Shown: positions 1-11,572 of the stretch, one piece after another
How positions within the stretch are numbered: position 1 is the stretch's first letter
How the letters are laid out: every line of letters starts with the position of its first letter
Assembly (NCBI RefSeq): GCF_021134715.1
Contig: NC_060024.1
Span: 5,952,001-6,016,000 of the forward strand
Reading direction: 5' to 3'
DNA: 64,000 bases
From: Daphnia pulex
Lineage: Eukaryota > Arthropoda > Branchiopoda > Diplostraca > Daphniidae
The notes under the pieces: model-generated
The model's input: only the letters and a program-made list of their open reading frames with translations
What the model was told of the DNA's origin: nothing
Database searches by the model: none
Position numbers and translations under genes: made by a program

Positions 1-3000
1 GCGATTGCGTGCAATCCGCAATCATTGGGGAGTTGTTGTTGGCAGGTAACATTTTGGTAATAAAAAGAATTTTCCTTTGGTCTTAGAAGCGCTGATATAC
101 ATCCGACGACGTGGTCACTCGCTGTATCTCCCAAGCTATCGAAAATGGAGACAAAGTCGTCTCCTTTGCGTTTTGACGCCACAATCCAATGGTCTTGACC
201 ATCGTGGATAATTTGTATCCAGGTTTCAGAAGTAGAAGCTGGAAAATTCAAATCCCATCCGAGCGTAGCATCAAACAACCCTCCTACATAAGGAAACTGC
301 ATTTTGATCAGCATCATAGCAGCATTGATTTGGGGAGATTCAAGCCACTGTCCTGCCACCGTCACATTTTCAATGTCGGCTTTTGACAGAATTATGTTCC
401 GGTATCCACACTGTGATCCCCGTGAGTGATGGCTATGAATTGGGTTCTGAAAATGTAAAAGTAGGTAAATAATTATCCCAATAAATACATTTAAAAATGA
501 TTTATTATACCGTCGTGTTTAGGAATAAAACATCTTCATCTGATGATTTTTCTAATGATTCAACGAGATTAGAGTTTAGATTGTCCCAGCATAAAGACGG
601 CGTCCCATCCAAATCATGTGGCCGAGGTCTCTTTCTCCCGGTTTTTGACGATATCTTAAATAGCCAAGGATCAGAAGAGAGATCTTCAAGACGTTTTTCC
701 TGGCAAATTCTTGGAGATGTTGGAATTACTACGGAATCTTGCGACGTTTGGAGTGAATCTAGCGAATCCGAAGGGAAAGTTCTTTCATTATATAGCAAAC
801 GATTTATCCTGGGATCCAGCTGATGGTAATAGAAACTCCCATTATTTTTTTGAGAAGGTACAAGTGAATGTTGGCGTCTTCCGGGATCTACTGGAATGAT
901 TGTTTGGGTAGAATAAAGCTCATCATCTAACGGAATACCAAGATTTTTCAAATCAACGCAAGACAATCCCGCCTTTTCTAGTAAACGATCTAACGAACTT
1001 GTTCTTGGACGAAATGGCTTCGGAGATCGTGATCGGGACCTAAAAATAGAAAGAAGTGTGATTTTGAAAAGCAAGCATGAAGGCATTTTTTTTTTATAAC
1101 AGACTATATGCCTATTTACCTCAACTTAGAAAGTGATTTTGTCCGTTGAGGACTGCCAAATATGTGTGCAATTTCTTTTTTTCTGAAAATTTCTTTGACA
1201 ACCACAATATCGTCATCTGATTCAGCCGGCTGATAGGAAGGCTTTTCTGCAGTTACATCTTCTTCGTTATTCACACTGATTGATCGGGATGGAGGGTTCA
1301 AGTGCCAAATCATGTGTTGTGGAATTTTATTTGTTTCATCGCTACCTATTTAAGTTTCAAAAAATGCATTGATTACATTTTGGATCTGAATGAAAGGTAA
1401 ATTTTAATATATATAGGTAGCCTCTTGCCTATCGACGGTGTAGATGAACAAAAAGAAGTTGAGCTGGAAATAGAAGTATCAGATTGTAAACTTTGTTGGC
1501 TTCCACCAGGCTTCCCGTCCGAATTATTCAGAGAATTTTCTTGAACTTGAGGCTCCACAGCAATATTTTTAACTTCTGCCTCCACAAAAAGCTCAACTGC
1601 GTCTGGGAAAATGTCCATTGGAATGATAAAAGGTTCGTCTATCGGTGGCATCCCTATTTCAATTAAAGATACAGTTGGGTCCATTCTATCAACACCGGGG
1701 TCGTAGTCGGCCTTTGAATGAAAGCCTTCGCGATCAAATGGGACGATTCCGGTCTGTCGAAAACCAGCTGTAATGTTGATAGGGTTAGCAGCTAGAGGAT
1801 AAGATTTGCTAACGATATCAGGAATGTCATAAATGGACATGGTTTTGCCAGGATTGTTAATCATCCATGCTGAAGCAGCGCTGCTATTAAACTTCTTCAT
1901 TGGGCTATAAACCGACACATCCAGTGGCTGCAACCTATGAGAGCAGTGCGCGGGGAATGACAGGAGATTGACGTAGTTTTCTTTTGCGATGTTCAACGCG
2001 TTGATGGATATGGGTGAAGAGTGATTACCAAGAAGCAATATAACTGGTCTTTCCTTGCATGGACGAACGAATTGAACGAAATGTTTCATATAGAACTCCA
2101 TGCTGGAATCATTATTCATCCATCCAGATTTGTTGGCAGTGCCTGCACATACCATAGGCTCCCCATTACGAAAGTGGACTTTGAAGTTCACTCTAAGTCA
2201 AATAATAAATTAATCGTAGCCTACAAGGAACTGCTGAAATATACAAAATTACCTCGGGAACACAAAAACGGGGGGGATAGTGTTTCCAAATGCTGAAACT
2301 GCGCAAACAACAGTTACTAGAGTCCCTCTCTCTGCTGAAACAATTTTTCCTCCTAGTAAAGAAATACCACGACTGATTTTAGATAGGCATATTCAATAAA
2401 AGGATAAAAAATAGTCTTCTAACCTATATGCTTCTGGCCACGTCGACAAATTATCTTTTCAGGTGTCATAACAGTAGTAACTCCAGTCCCATCCATGTTC
2501 CAGACACAATCAAGTGAGATGTTTTCTCTTTTCAATAGTCTCTCATAATTATCAAAAAATGTGTCAATGTTGCGTTTGTTAAACGAAGAGGTTCTGGCCA
2601 AGGAGGTAGCTTCAGGTTTTCTGATTGATAAAGTATTGTGTCTCTTGAGAAATGAACTGAACCAATGTGGTCCAGCTAAAGATTTTTCAATCCAGTTTGG
2701 TGGCATTTTGAGATTCATTTTAGTTGCAAACTGAAAAGCTAACTTCCTTACGTCCAGAGGGGAAAGGCCATAATAAATCTCTGCTGATTGATGGAGATAT
2801 TGAACTAACATAGTCTCCTCTTCATCTGTGAAAAACTGCTCGACAAAAGGTTTACACTTATTAGTTCAATATGCTTGGTCTATACATGCAACACTTAATT
2901 TTATTGTTACCTGTCGTAATCTTGAGTAACCATATTTGGGTCTTAAACTACTAGTATTACGTCTTTCTTCTGCTCTATTCTCCGTTTCCAGCATAGTTGA

Positions 3001-3180
3001 TAAAATGTCTTTTTTCTTTTTGTCAATGTATCGTCCCAAGCTACTTCTTGAAATATTAAACAAAATTCCAACATGGGTAATTCTTTTTCCTTCTTTCAAA
3101 ACCATGTCAACTGCTCTTTCAATAATATCAACTGGAGTCTTTCTTCTGTTAGTTTTTCTAACGTATTTTCTCGTCATCAT
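1..3180 (-). CDS. pogo/Tigger-like DDE transposase fused to a Ulp1-like cysteine protease (3' end beyond window)
   Basis: Exons on the minus strand: 3180-2911, 2835-2424, 2352-2253, 2192-1429, 1345-1120, 1039-511 and 446 to the window edge. All junction phases agree, giving about 915 residues so far. Exon 1 holds a psq-type helix-turn-helix and exon 2 a CENP-B-type DNA-binding region ending in WNMDGTG (first catalytic Asp, about residue 205). Exon 3 encodes SAERGTLVT and FPR, typical of pogo/Tigger DDE domains. Exon 4 has LLLGNHSSP where the family has an Asp in place of the Gly (about residue 316), and keeps LQPLDVSV with a likely third Asp (about 352). A Ser/Asp-rich, probably disordered linker follows. 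The last exon reads DHWIVAS, IFDSLG and QQQLPNDCGLHAI, the His, Asp and Cys motifs of C48 (Ulp1/SENP) peptidases. The 1429/1345 intron needs a GC donor. The transposase is probably inactive; it may be a domesticated fusion or a decaying element. Confidence 0.8.
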
Positions 3181-3183
3181 CTA

Positions 3184-4075
3184 AAAAAGATAAAAGAGAA
3201 GATTTTGACTTGGCTATTAACCAGAAACAGGCCAACTTAAAAACGGCCAATCTACCTAAAGGGTAGGTATCATAGCATTTTTTTTCAAATTATACTTACA
3301 TATATAAATGAACACTATAAGAAAACACTATTTGATTAAGAGATTGCCTTTCTGAGCCGATTGCTAACACTCCGTTTTAACAAAATACGAAACAAATACT
3401 GATTATAAAATGCAAACTGTTCAATGCAAAATATTCTTGATTATTTTTAATTTAGAAAACCTGTCACGTACCGGATTGAGAAACTCAATAACCATGCATC
3501 AGTGTTTTCGATGTTAGCTCGAATTTCAACTCCAGGAACAACACGCGGATACAAATATCATAATAGACCAAAACTGGATAGTTTTTCTAAAATATGATCT
3601 AAAGAAAAGCTGTTAAACAGAAATAGAATTCATTGGTGATTTATTCCTATTGAATTACGGTAGGCCTATGTACACAGTTTAGTTTACACGCCAATACCTG
3701 CTATTTAAAAATGAAAAGACTCATGTAGGCCTATATAATATGCTACAAAACGCGAACTGCTTATGGACCCTCAGCCGAGAGCTTCGGCTCTCTCTCTTTT
3801 CCATCTTTTTTTTTCTCCACACATTTTCCAAAAGCAAAAGATCTTCACTGTGGGGATCGGTTATATTATATCGCACATTTATATTGGCACAACGCAATTG
3901 CCAAAAAATTTATCCACTAGAAAAGCGCAAGTAGCCTAAGCCATATCAACCCCGTTATTTTCTTTTCTTTTTTTCTTTCTGTAATTTGATCCTATCCTAT
4001 CCCGTTGGGGCCGTCCAATTATCCTGGCTAAATACAGGTTGTTACTGTAGTGAAGGGACCTCGACGGACGATGCT
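3184..4075. other. non-coding AT-rich stretch upstream of the transposase fusion
   Basis: No convincing ORF. Two copies of the palindromic TAGGCCTA word lie near 3660 and 3725. The sequence just upstream of 3180 would hold the promoter of the fusion gene, but no clear TATA box stands out. Confidence 0.5.
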
Positions 4076-5287
4076 CAATAGGGTTGGTGCATGAATAGGG
4101 GAGAGGGGGGCTAGTTGGCAAAGTCACTTTTTGTGAATTTATTTGAATTTTTTGACCGCACGTTTTGCAAAATGAATGAATGAATGAGATTCAGATTTCA
4201 ATTCTCTATGAATTGATCGAATTTGTTTACAATGTTCATTTACACGAAATTGTGAAATTGAGAAAAACTGCAAAAAAAAGTCTGCCAACTTGCCCCACCT
4301 ACGGGGTAAGTTGGCAAGTGACGATTCTCCATTGCTCAAAAATTTCTAGGTCGAATTTTGAAAACTTGCAACTCAGCATCTTGTGAGAAATCTGCATGCC
4401 AACATGCCCCACCAAATTTCTGTCAACTAACCCCACAGGGTGCTTTTCAAACAAATAAATTTATAACTATATCACTTTTTAATGTACAAATGTCGGGTTT
4501 CTTTTAAAAATAAGACAAACATTAATTCTTGTTTGCTTGGGTTTTCTGACATTCTTAGAGTTTTATACTATGAGAAAAATGAAAAGTGCTGAGAGGCCCA
4601 AAAAAAACTTTGTGCCGTTTTTTTTTTCTTTTTGCTATAACTCCTGTTGGGGAAGTCGTATACTTTTGAAAATTTGTGTGAGCAATCTGGGTGTTGTTTT
4701 TCATATTTGGTGAAAAGGCTTGATTTGTTTTGGTCTGTAAGGGGTCTAAATAGCAAAATGCCAACTTACCCCACCTGCCAACTAGCCCCCCTCTTCCCTA
4801 AGGGATTCGATTGAAAAAAATATTATTAGAATCAGTTTTTAACGCTGATTCTCATGGTATTTTTTTTATATTTTTAAAATAATTTCTTCAGAGCATTATC
4901 TGTGTTCAAAGTTCAGTTAGGCTCCTCCCACTTCAAAACGGACCCCCCGCCATTTTTCCTTGAAATGGGATGAAGTTTGCTCTTTTTTCCCCCCTTTTCA
5001 CCCTTTTTCGTGCTGCCTATACCCCCTCTTTTGCCCTTAGGGCCGAAAGGCGAAAGACGAAAAGGGTGAAAAGGGGGAAACTTCATCCCATTTTAAGGAC
5101 CGCCCACCAAAAATGGCGTGGGGTCCGTTTTAAAATGGGGGGAGCTAATCTCAACTTTGAAGTGAGATTAAGGGGGGAAATTATTATTTTCAAAATATAA
5201 AAAAAATACCATGAGAATCAGCGTGAAAAACTGATTCTAATGATATTTTTTTCAAACGAATCCCTTATTCATGCACTAACCCTATTG
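4076..5287. repeat. foldback (long inverted repeat) element, interrupted by a MITE
   Basis: The left arm starts CAATAGGGTTGGTGCATGAA and the right arm ends with its near-perfect reverse complement at 5287. The arms continue inward for more than 200 bp each and meet near 5010-5050, between a pyrimidine-rich left side (CCCCCTTTTCACCC) and the matching AAAAGGGTGAAAAGGGG on the right. The left arm is broken at 4096 by the separate MITE at 4098-4798; removing it restores symmetry with the right arm. No coding capacity is seen. Confidence 0.85.
4098..4798. mobile_element. TA-flanked MITE, GGGGAGAGGGGGG family, nested in the foldback element
   Basis: The termini are inverted repeats: GGGGAGAGGGGGGCTAG on the left and CTAGCCCCCCTCTTCCC on the right. 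The element is bordered by TA at 4096-4097 and 4799-4800. The matching place in the intact right arm of the host palindrome has a single TA, so this is a true target duplication. That suggests a Tc1/mariner-type transposase acting in trans. A second copy in inverted orientation lies at 35582-37548. No transposase ORF is seen. Confidence 0.85.
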
Positions 5288-5796
5288 TCGGAGCTGTTGG
5301 AATTGCCATAAATAAAAGCAATATCAGCCCAATGAAGAATACAACATTTGAAGAATATGATTGCTATCCTAGGGATCCTTAGACAGAAATTCAACTGGTA
5401 GATAGACTATTCCATTTCCTGGTTTCAGGGAGATTCAACCCTAACCCCCTGCGGCCCTGCCTTCTCTTGATGACACGTTGGTCTATGAACGTGATTCCAA
5501 CAATAGTGCTAAAGAAAACTATTGTTTTTAATGAATAACTGCTATCAGCTGACCTTTCTTTGAACTCCCCTTTACTTGCCCCGAGTTTTGAAATTCGCGC
5601 GGCGCGAAACAGTGTTGCCCCATAGACGGAAAAGGCATTTTCTTTTTGAGGTGAAAATCACGTTACACACCCGCGTCTGCTTGATACTTGGCACCATTTA
5701 ATTTGGTCTGCTCATGTGCAAATAGAGAATTCTTCGCTCTATTTTATGGGGTTTTTAGTTCTTAAGATAAATAATTTTGCATTTTCACGCAATTTT
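5288..5796. other. intergenic stretch, no gene seen
   Basis: No ORF or RNA gene is recognised. A segment near 5664 (GTTACACACCCGCGTCTGCT) recurs, slightly diverged, at 6091, which hints at a small local duplication. Confidence 0.4.
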
Positions 5797-5804
5797 GGTG
5801 TTAC

Positions 5805-6087
5805 CAGAGCTATTGACTCCTGGTCGCTTCACGGCTGTGTTGGCTTCCCCATCCCGGTTTCAGGGTAAACGTAAGCCGATTTTCAGAGATTTTAGGGCGG
5901 AGCCTGTCAGAATTTGTGAAGTGGGAACTGGAAACAGCGCCATCTAGGCTCTCAAAAGTAGCTGGACGTTGTAGCTGACACACTCACTAGAGGTGCTCAT
6001 TCCAGTTTCCAAATCGGCTTACGTTTATCCTGAAACCGGGATGGAGAAGCCAACACAGCCGTGAAGCGACCAGGAGTCTATAGCTCT
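5805..6087. mobile_element. short foldback MITE with a 7-8 bp target duplication (hAT-like)
   Basis: The arms at 5805-5882 and 6011-6087 are near-perfect inverted repeats of about 78 bp beginning CAGAGCTAT. The unit is flanked by GGTGTTAC on the left (5797-5804) and GGTGTTAC on the right (6088-6095), where one G is shared with the terminal repeat. Such a duplication fits hAT-type insertion. There is no internal ORF. Confidence 0.75.
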
Positions 6088-6483
6088 GGTGTTACACACC
6101 TGCGTCTGCTCGGCCTTTTGCACCAAAACCAGGAGGTGCTGGTGTGGCGGCAGGTCCCTCTTGGTGTTGTCTTTTATTTTGTGTATGTGTGTCGTGACTG
6201 TCGTCTGCTTGGCTTGACGATTGAAACAAAACAAAAGGAAAGCAGTCCACAGGCTCATCAGCTTTCCCAGGCTCATCTTGTATAAGAATAGCCTCCCTCC
6301 CCCCACAGCCCCCACTCACCCTCAATCCACATTGTCTCCTCATTTCCATTTGACCTCTTTTCAAACAGAAGGTTAGGGAAGGAGAGAAGTTAACTGTGCA
6401 ATTTCATCAAAGTTGAAATTCCGCATTTTACGTAATAAAAGGATTTCAGTGCAGTTTACGGTTTGTTATCGGGCAGTGAAGTC

Positions 6484-9400
6484 ATGCAGCTCAACAAAAT
6501 CGGTAGCAACAGCAGCAGCAAGAGTGGAGAAAAATCAGGTGGAAATGGCCGGGAAATGGTGAAGTCGCAGAGCCAAAAAAGACGTTTGCCTCCCGTAAAT
6601 TTATTCGACTGTGGACAATCGTCTGGGCTACCTGCTAAGTTAGATGGCTGGCCTTGGTGGCCCGGTAAGTCACGCATTTTTATTAAAATTGTTTTTTTTT
6701 TTCTGAATTTTTATTTCATATTTGAGAAATTGTTGCCATTTTTATTTGTGTTACCGGTATTTTATTTATTCACATTTGTCGATATACGACAAAGGGATCG
6801 TTGTAACTCACAAAGTCACAATAACTGTGGGAGTGTGGGCTGCCACCTCCGAGAAAACCGACTAGTTACTGGATATTTTGGTTCGGCGGCCATCAAACTG
6901 TGTCCGAGCCCCGAGGTTCATTAATTACAAAACGTTTTCCGATTACTTTAGTTCAAAATTTGTATTAACATTCTTGGGAGTTAAAACATTTGCCGTCGGA
7001 AAAACTAAGCGGTTTTCTAGATGACCGGTTGGCCAGCCTGTTAAATCCGGTTTAATCAAGCTCGCAACAGCCTCTCAAAAAAAGGAGTCTTGGAAGCGCT
7101 GCGGGTTAAATACGACTACAAATTTTTATTGCCATCAAACATATTTAATTTTCTGTGTTCTACAGGCAGTCGCCTTTAACAGAGATCAGACGAAATTAGT
7201 TAAAGGCACGGCTCACAAATTGAAGACGTGGGCCATCAAACTCTTGGCGTCGTCAAAGAGCACCAAAAGTCGAGATGGTAATTATTTGTCTATTATTACG
7301 TCAACGGGTCAACCTTAATTATCAACACATATTTCTGAAAAATAATTCCAGTGGTCTTGGACGAGTTCCCGGAATGGCTGCAACGTTCCAGCCTCGACCG
7401 CCGGATCAAAGATACCAACACCAAGTTGAAGAGGATCGCCAACCAGAAAAAGGAGAATCGCCTGTTAGTGTTCCAGGGCAACCAGAAAGAAAAGAAGAAA
7501 AACAATTCCGGAGAAGATGATCTCACTTACGGCCCGCGGGATTGAGACATTGGTAAATATTCGTCTATCAAATTGCATCACCTTATATTGTTGTGTGAAA
7601 ACTCAACACGCCAACATCTTGTTACAACAGCCGTGGTGGACAGGATATCAAGGCCGGAACTTTGGATATGGATTACTTCTGTCTCGGCTGTCACGTGGAA
7701 ATTATGGGTTCGTGTATGGAACATCCGCTCTTCTTTGGAAGTTTATGCAATCGCGAATGCAAGGTGATAGTCTATTCTCTTTTTCCCAATTAATTATGAG
7801 CGCTGAATAATCGTCTTTTCTGTTGTTTATGCAGAATGAACTTCTGGCAACAAGTTACAGCATTGGCGAGGACGATATTCACGTAAGCGCTTTATTTTTA
7901 ATTTGGAATTAAATTGAATTGCTCAGAATAATTTCTTGATTTATTTTTAACAGGTGGGTTGTGCCCAAGTTGTGCCATCTGTGGTTCCTAAGGAGACTGT
8001 CTGGTCTGCGAAAATGGTTCGTTTTCCAGGTATTACAACTTAATTTTCTAAACACTTTTTCCTTCAAAAGACAACACAAATAATTGATTTATTCGGATTT
8101 ATTGTTAATTTATTAATTAATTGAGTATTTTGTATTACGTGGAGCTGCTAGGTGGCGAGGGATCGATGTCCGTTTTATCATGCAAAAGACGCCGTGGTTT
8201 TGCTTCCTCTGCGCCAGTTTCACCATCAGAATAATCCCACGGCCTCCTTCAGCAGCCTCGCTCCGACTGGGCCTTAAAAGTATTTTACCTTTTTCACCAG
8301 CATTTTCCAGAATATTCTTTAACAGTTTTTCCGACAGCTGAGAAGTTTCCTTCACCAAGATTTACCCGTCCAACTGAACCGGCATCTGTCCAAGAAAGAG
8401 CAAACCAGCTCTTCGCGTCGTCGTACTCCACGACAACCTCGGAGCCGTCAACTACGCCCTTAATTCACTGCGACTTGAATTGGATCAGTATTGGGCCTAC
8501 GACCGATGGAACGAAGTGTACGAACTCAACGGCGTTGAATTCGCAGTCCTGAAAAACGCCAACCAAATGAAGGACGAAGAGTGGGCCAAATTGTGTTCAT
8601 TTACTCGTTTCTTGCCTCCCGGCCAAGAAATTCGATCCCAAGCGTCACCAACCCGCCGGCTGAGAAGTGGGTAGAAGGCAATTTTCTAAAGGAGGTACGT
8701 TCACGAGTATCTGTAATATTTTATTATTTGCAATTAAACTGAGTTTCTCCTTTTTTTGTAGAGTATGGAAAGGCTTTTTTCAATTTTTTCCAAGTCAAGA
8801 ATTGCAGCGAACGAAAAAATGAAGAAACGCCACTCTGGTGGGCCGTGGAGAATGTCGCCAGTTACCACATAACCATTTCGAGGTTTGAAATTCTGTATTG
8901 GAATCTACTGAGAGAGCTAATAAATTTTTTTTTCTTTTTTTCCAGATTTCTCCAGATGGAACCGATCACATTTGACATCCAACAAACATCATCTGGTGTC
9001 CGTATTTGATAAAATTAGAAAAATAATTTCAAACATAAAGCTAAAAGGAATTTTGCTTTTATTAGATGGACTAACATTCCGGAACGGAATTTCAATCCAC
9101 AATTGGAGCAAGTCATCAACAACGACCATTCGTTCATTTCCAGTCTTTCGCTCAGCCGAGAGTCATTTTTCATCAAATACCCTTGGATTCTTGAAGATAT
9201 CGTGGTATAAACATATTTTGAAGGCTCCTTCTCTTTAAAAAAATAAAAGTCTTACTGTACATTGTAATGCGATGCCCACAGGCCATAAACCAATAACCCC
9301 TGCCAGCCAATTGCTGGGCAGGAGAAACACGACCGGATGCTTTTCCAGCGCGATACCCGAAGCAAGACGAAAACAATTAAAGTTCCAGCCTATTCGGAGC

Positions 9401-9742
9401 ATTACTCGGTCGTCCAGCTGACCCAAAAAACGGCCAAGAAGAAGAAGAAATTGAGCAGCGATCTCCGCTCGAGTTGGAAACTTCGCGAAGCCGTCGGCAG
9501 CAGTGCTGACGAGGACAGCGACGGAATAAGTGACGAAACGGGCCACAGGCCACATCGCTGCTCTCACGGATCACGCCACTTACGCCCGGTCACTGGGTTT
9601 CCCCGAGCCGTTACCGGAGTACGTGTTTCATTTGGAAGAAGCTGAAGTGCAAGAAAGATTGAACCGCAGTTTACCAGTGTCCCTGTGGATTCACATTTTT
9701 CAACCGCTGTTGAATTTGGCCCGTGTCGTTGGTCCGAAATGA
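6484..9742 (+). CDS. Dnmt3-like protein, catalytically degenerate (possible pseudogene)
   Basis: Domain order matches DNA methyltransferase 3. The first exon (6484-6664) ends in KLDGWPWWPG, the PWWP signature, and exon 7166-7277 continues the PWWP helices. An exon at about 7643-7770 encodes a Cys-rich stretch (CLGCHVEI, EHPLFFGSLCNREC) matching the start of the ADD domain. The methyltransferase part shows RVVVLHDNLGA where family members have an LSLFDGIATG-type motif I. The later exon 8761-8881 reads YGKAFFNFF and WWAVENVAS, keeping the ENV motif. The segment aligning with the catalytic PC motif has no Cys, and a one-base gap near 8593 breaks the frame before it. The 3' end (about 9530-9742) aligns with the GFP and SWSVPVI C-terminal region. 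Further breaks occur in the PWWP middle (near 6860) and ADD end (near 8180). It cannot be an active methyltransferase as read; Daphnia are known to carry divergent Dnmt3 copies. Confidence 0.65.
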
Positions 9743-9925
9743 GCAGTGGATTTTTATTAACTCTTCCGTTCAGTAGGCCTATAACTTTCTCACCCTTTGT
9801 TTCATAATCAAGAATGTAATTTTAAATCGTGACTGTTCTCAAAACCAAGAATACAATTTATTGGCGGAAAAATTTCAAATGCAATTTTTTCAAGAGTGAG
9901 CGATTTATTTGGGCGAATAATTTAG

Positions 9926-10592
9926 TTAATAATCTGAATCGATTCCGATATCGATGTCACCATAGCCCCCTCCATAATCACCGTAGCCTCCACCATAATC
10001 ACCATAGCCCCCACCGTAATCGCCGTAGCCGCCGTAGTATCCTCCGCCGTAGTCACCGTATCCAGCACCATAATACGGATATCCGAAGATGCCTCCGAAG
10101 GAATAAGGATAATAAGCACCTCTCACGTACGGTCGGCGGTAGTAGGGTCGGCGGTAAGACGACGAAAGGTAAGGAAGAAAAAATCTTCGACTTCGACTGG
10201 ATAGCGCATCTTCAGGGTTGGGCGGAACTAGAACCGGCGCCGACTCTAGCGATTCAGATTTAGCTTCTCCGATTAATTCAGACTTCCCCGGCGCATCTTT
10301 TCCCACATTTTCGACACTAGGAAAAATTTCTGGATGAGGTTCGTCGGGTTGTCCAGGTTGATGAGCTATTTTCAAGTCAAGTCGTGCTAGATCCGTTTTT
10401 CTTTCCGGATTCTGTTGGTCCTTTTCGGCCAACCGTCCCAACACGACAGTGCAAAAAAATGCCACCAAATACACCGGAATTATCTGTAATTAGAATTAAA
10501 AAATTCAAGATATTATGAACGTGTCTATAAATTATTTTATATAACGTTTTCTTGTCAATCTGTATCTACTGGCATCCATTGAAACTCACCAT
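9926..10592 (-). CDS. secreted Gly/Tyr-rich repeat protein
   Basis: There are two exons. Exon 1 (10592-10590) is only the ATG, directly followed by GTGAG. Exon 2 runs 10483-9926, giving 187 residues. The N-terminus is a signal peptide (MIIPVYLVAFFCTVVLG). A charged spacer follows, including DQQNPE, then a basic SSRSRRF segment resembling a processing site. The C-terminal third is Tyr/Gly-rich with tandem GGGYGDY units built from 21-24-bp DNA repeats. Such composition is typical of arthropod cuticle, eggshell or glue proteins, but the exact role is unknown. A TATA box lies about 55 bp upstream. The DQQNPE motif and signal peptide resemble the neighbouring gene at 11573-11863, suggesting a local duplicated family. 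Confidence 0.75.
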
Positions 10593-10644
10593 TTTGGAAG
10601 AGCGAAACGAACATTGTGAATGGTCTTTTTATTTTTTAGCCACG

Positions 10645-10652
10645 TATTTATA
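10645..10652 (-). promoter_or_regulatory. TATA box of the Gly/Tyr-rich protein gene
   Basis: The minus strand reads GGTATAAATACGTGG about 55 bp upstream of the ATG at 10592, a standard core-promoter position. Confidence 0.65.
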
Positions 10653-10744
10653 CCTGTTAAATTCGTCGTTTTTTCGTTGGGAAAACCCAGGTCGAAACGT
10701 TGAGCGTTGGAAAATGGTCATAGTATATTTTGAACTCTAGAGAA

Positions 10745-11522
10745 TTGCATCAAAGGGGATGACGGCCGACGGCAGTTGCCACAGCAGTACTTTCACATTT
10801 CAAAATTTTTTTAAATAGTTTTTTAAAATTGTTCACTAAGTTTGAAAGGCTATTCACTGACGAAACACTGCTAAGTAATTATTAAATTACAACATAAAGA
10901 GACACCAGGCATATACATCTTTGCATACATCTATTCATCCCGATTCATCCAGACATCTTTAGTTCTTTACTGTTTGATATTTCATCCAATAATAAGGCCA
11001 CGTTTTGTGGCTTTTACGTGGCCTATGTAGAATAATTATTGACTAATATTGTTCACATGACAGTGTGCTAGTGTTTTTGAATGGCACTCCTGTTATGGAG
11101 TATATTCTGTAGCATTACTGACAAAATGTTCACAAATAAATGTTTTGCTTTTTCTATCAGCCTACTGTTATTTCTGTTGTAACTAGGCCTATGTAGTGAT
11201 GCGACTTTATGTGACTATACAGAATACAAAAACCACATCATTTTAACATACTACTCTCTGAAATCTTTTGTGTATTCATTTAATCTTGATTCCGTTTATA
11301 TTCAGAACATGTGTCATCACATATATAATTTTATGTAGGCCTAAAAACAGCAATAAGCACATCCGTAATATGCACCAGCATATAATCACGCTCGGTGCGA
11401 AAGCTGCATTTTCCGAGCTGAGTAATTTGCGGTAATTTGATTTAGGATTTTTTGGGATTTTTCGGATGGGACATAAGCTACGTCAGTATAGCAACACTTC
11501 TTGGATCTTTTATAAAGCAGAT
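10745..11522. other. intergenic, AT-rich, no gene seen
   Basis: No ORF longer than random expectation. Two TAGGCCTA words occur near 11185 and 11336. Confidence 0.5.
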
Positions 11523-11572
11523 TTCACAGAGACGTGGCTGATGTTGCTTTTGGCATTCTTGCGTGATTTAAA

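Noticed and set aside
6025-6364. Minus-strand ORFs ending in PPGFGAKGRADAGV
   Set aside because: They overlap the right arm of the hAT-like foldback and have no supported start or splice structure.
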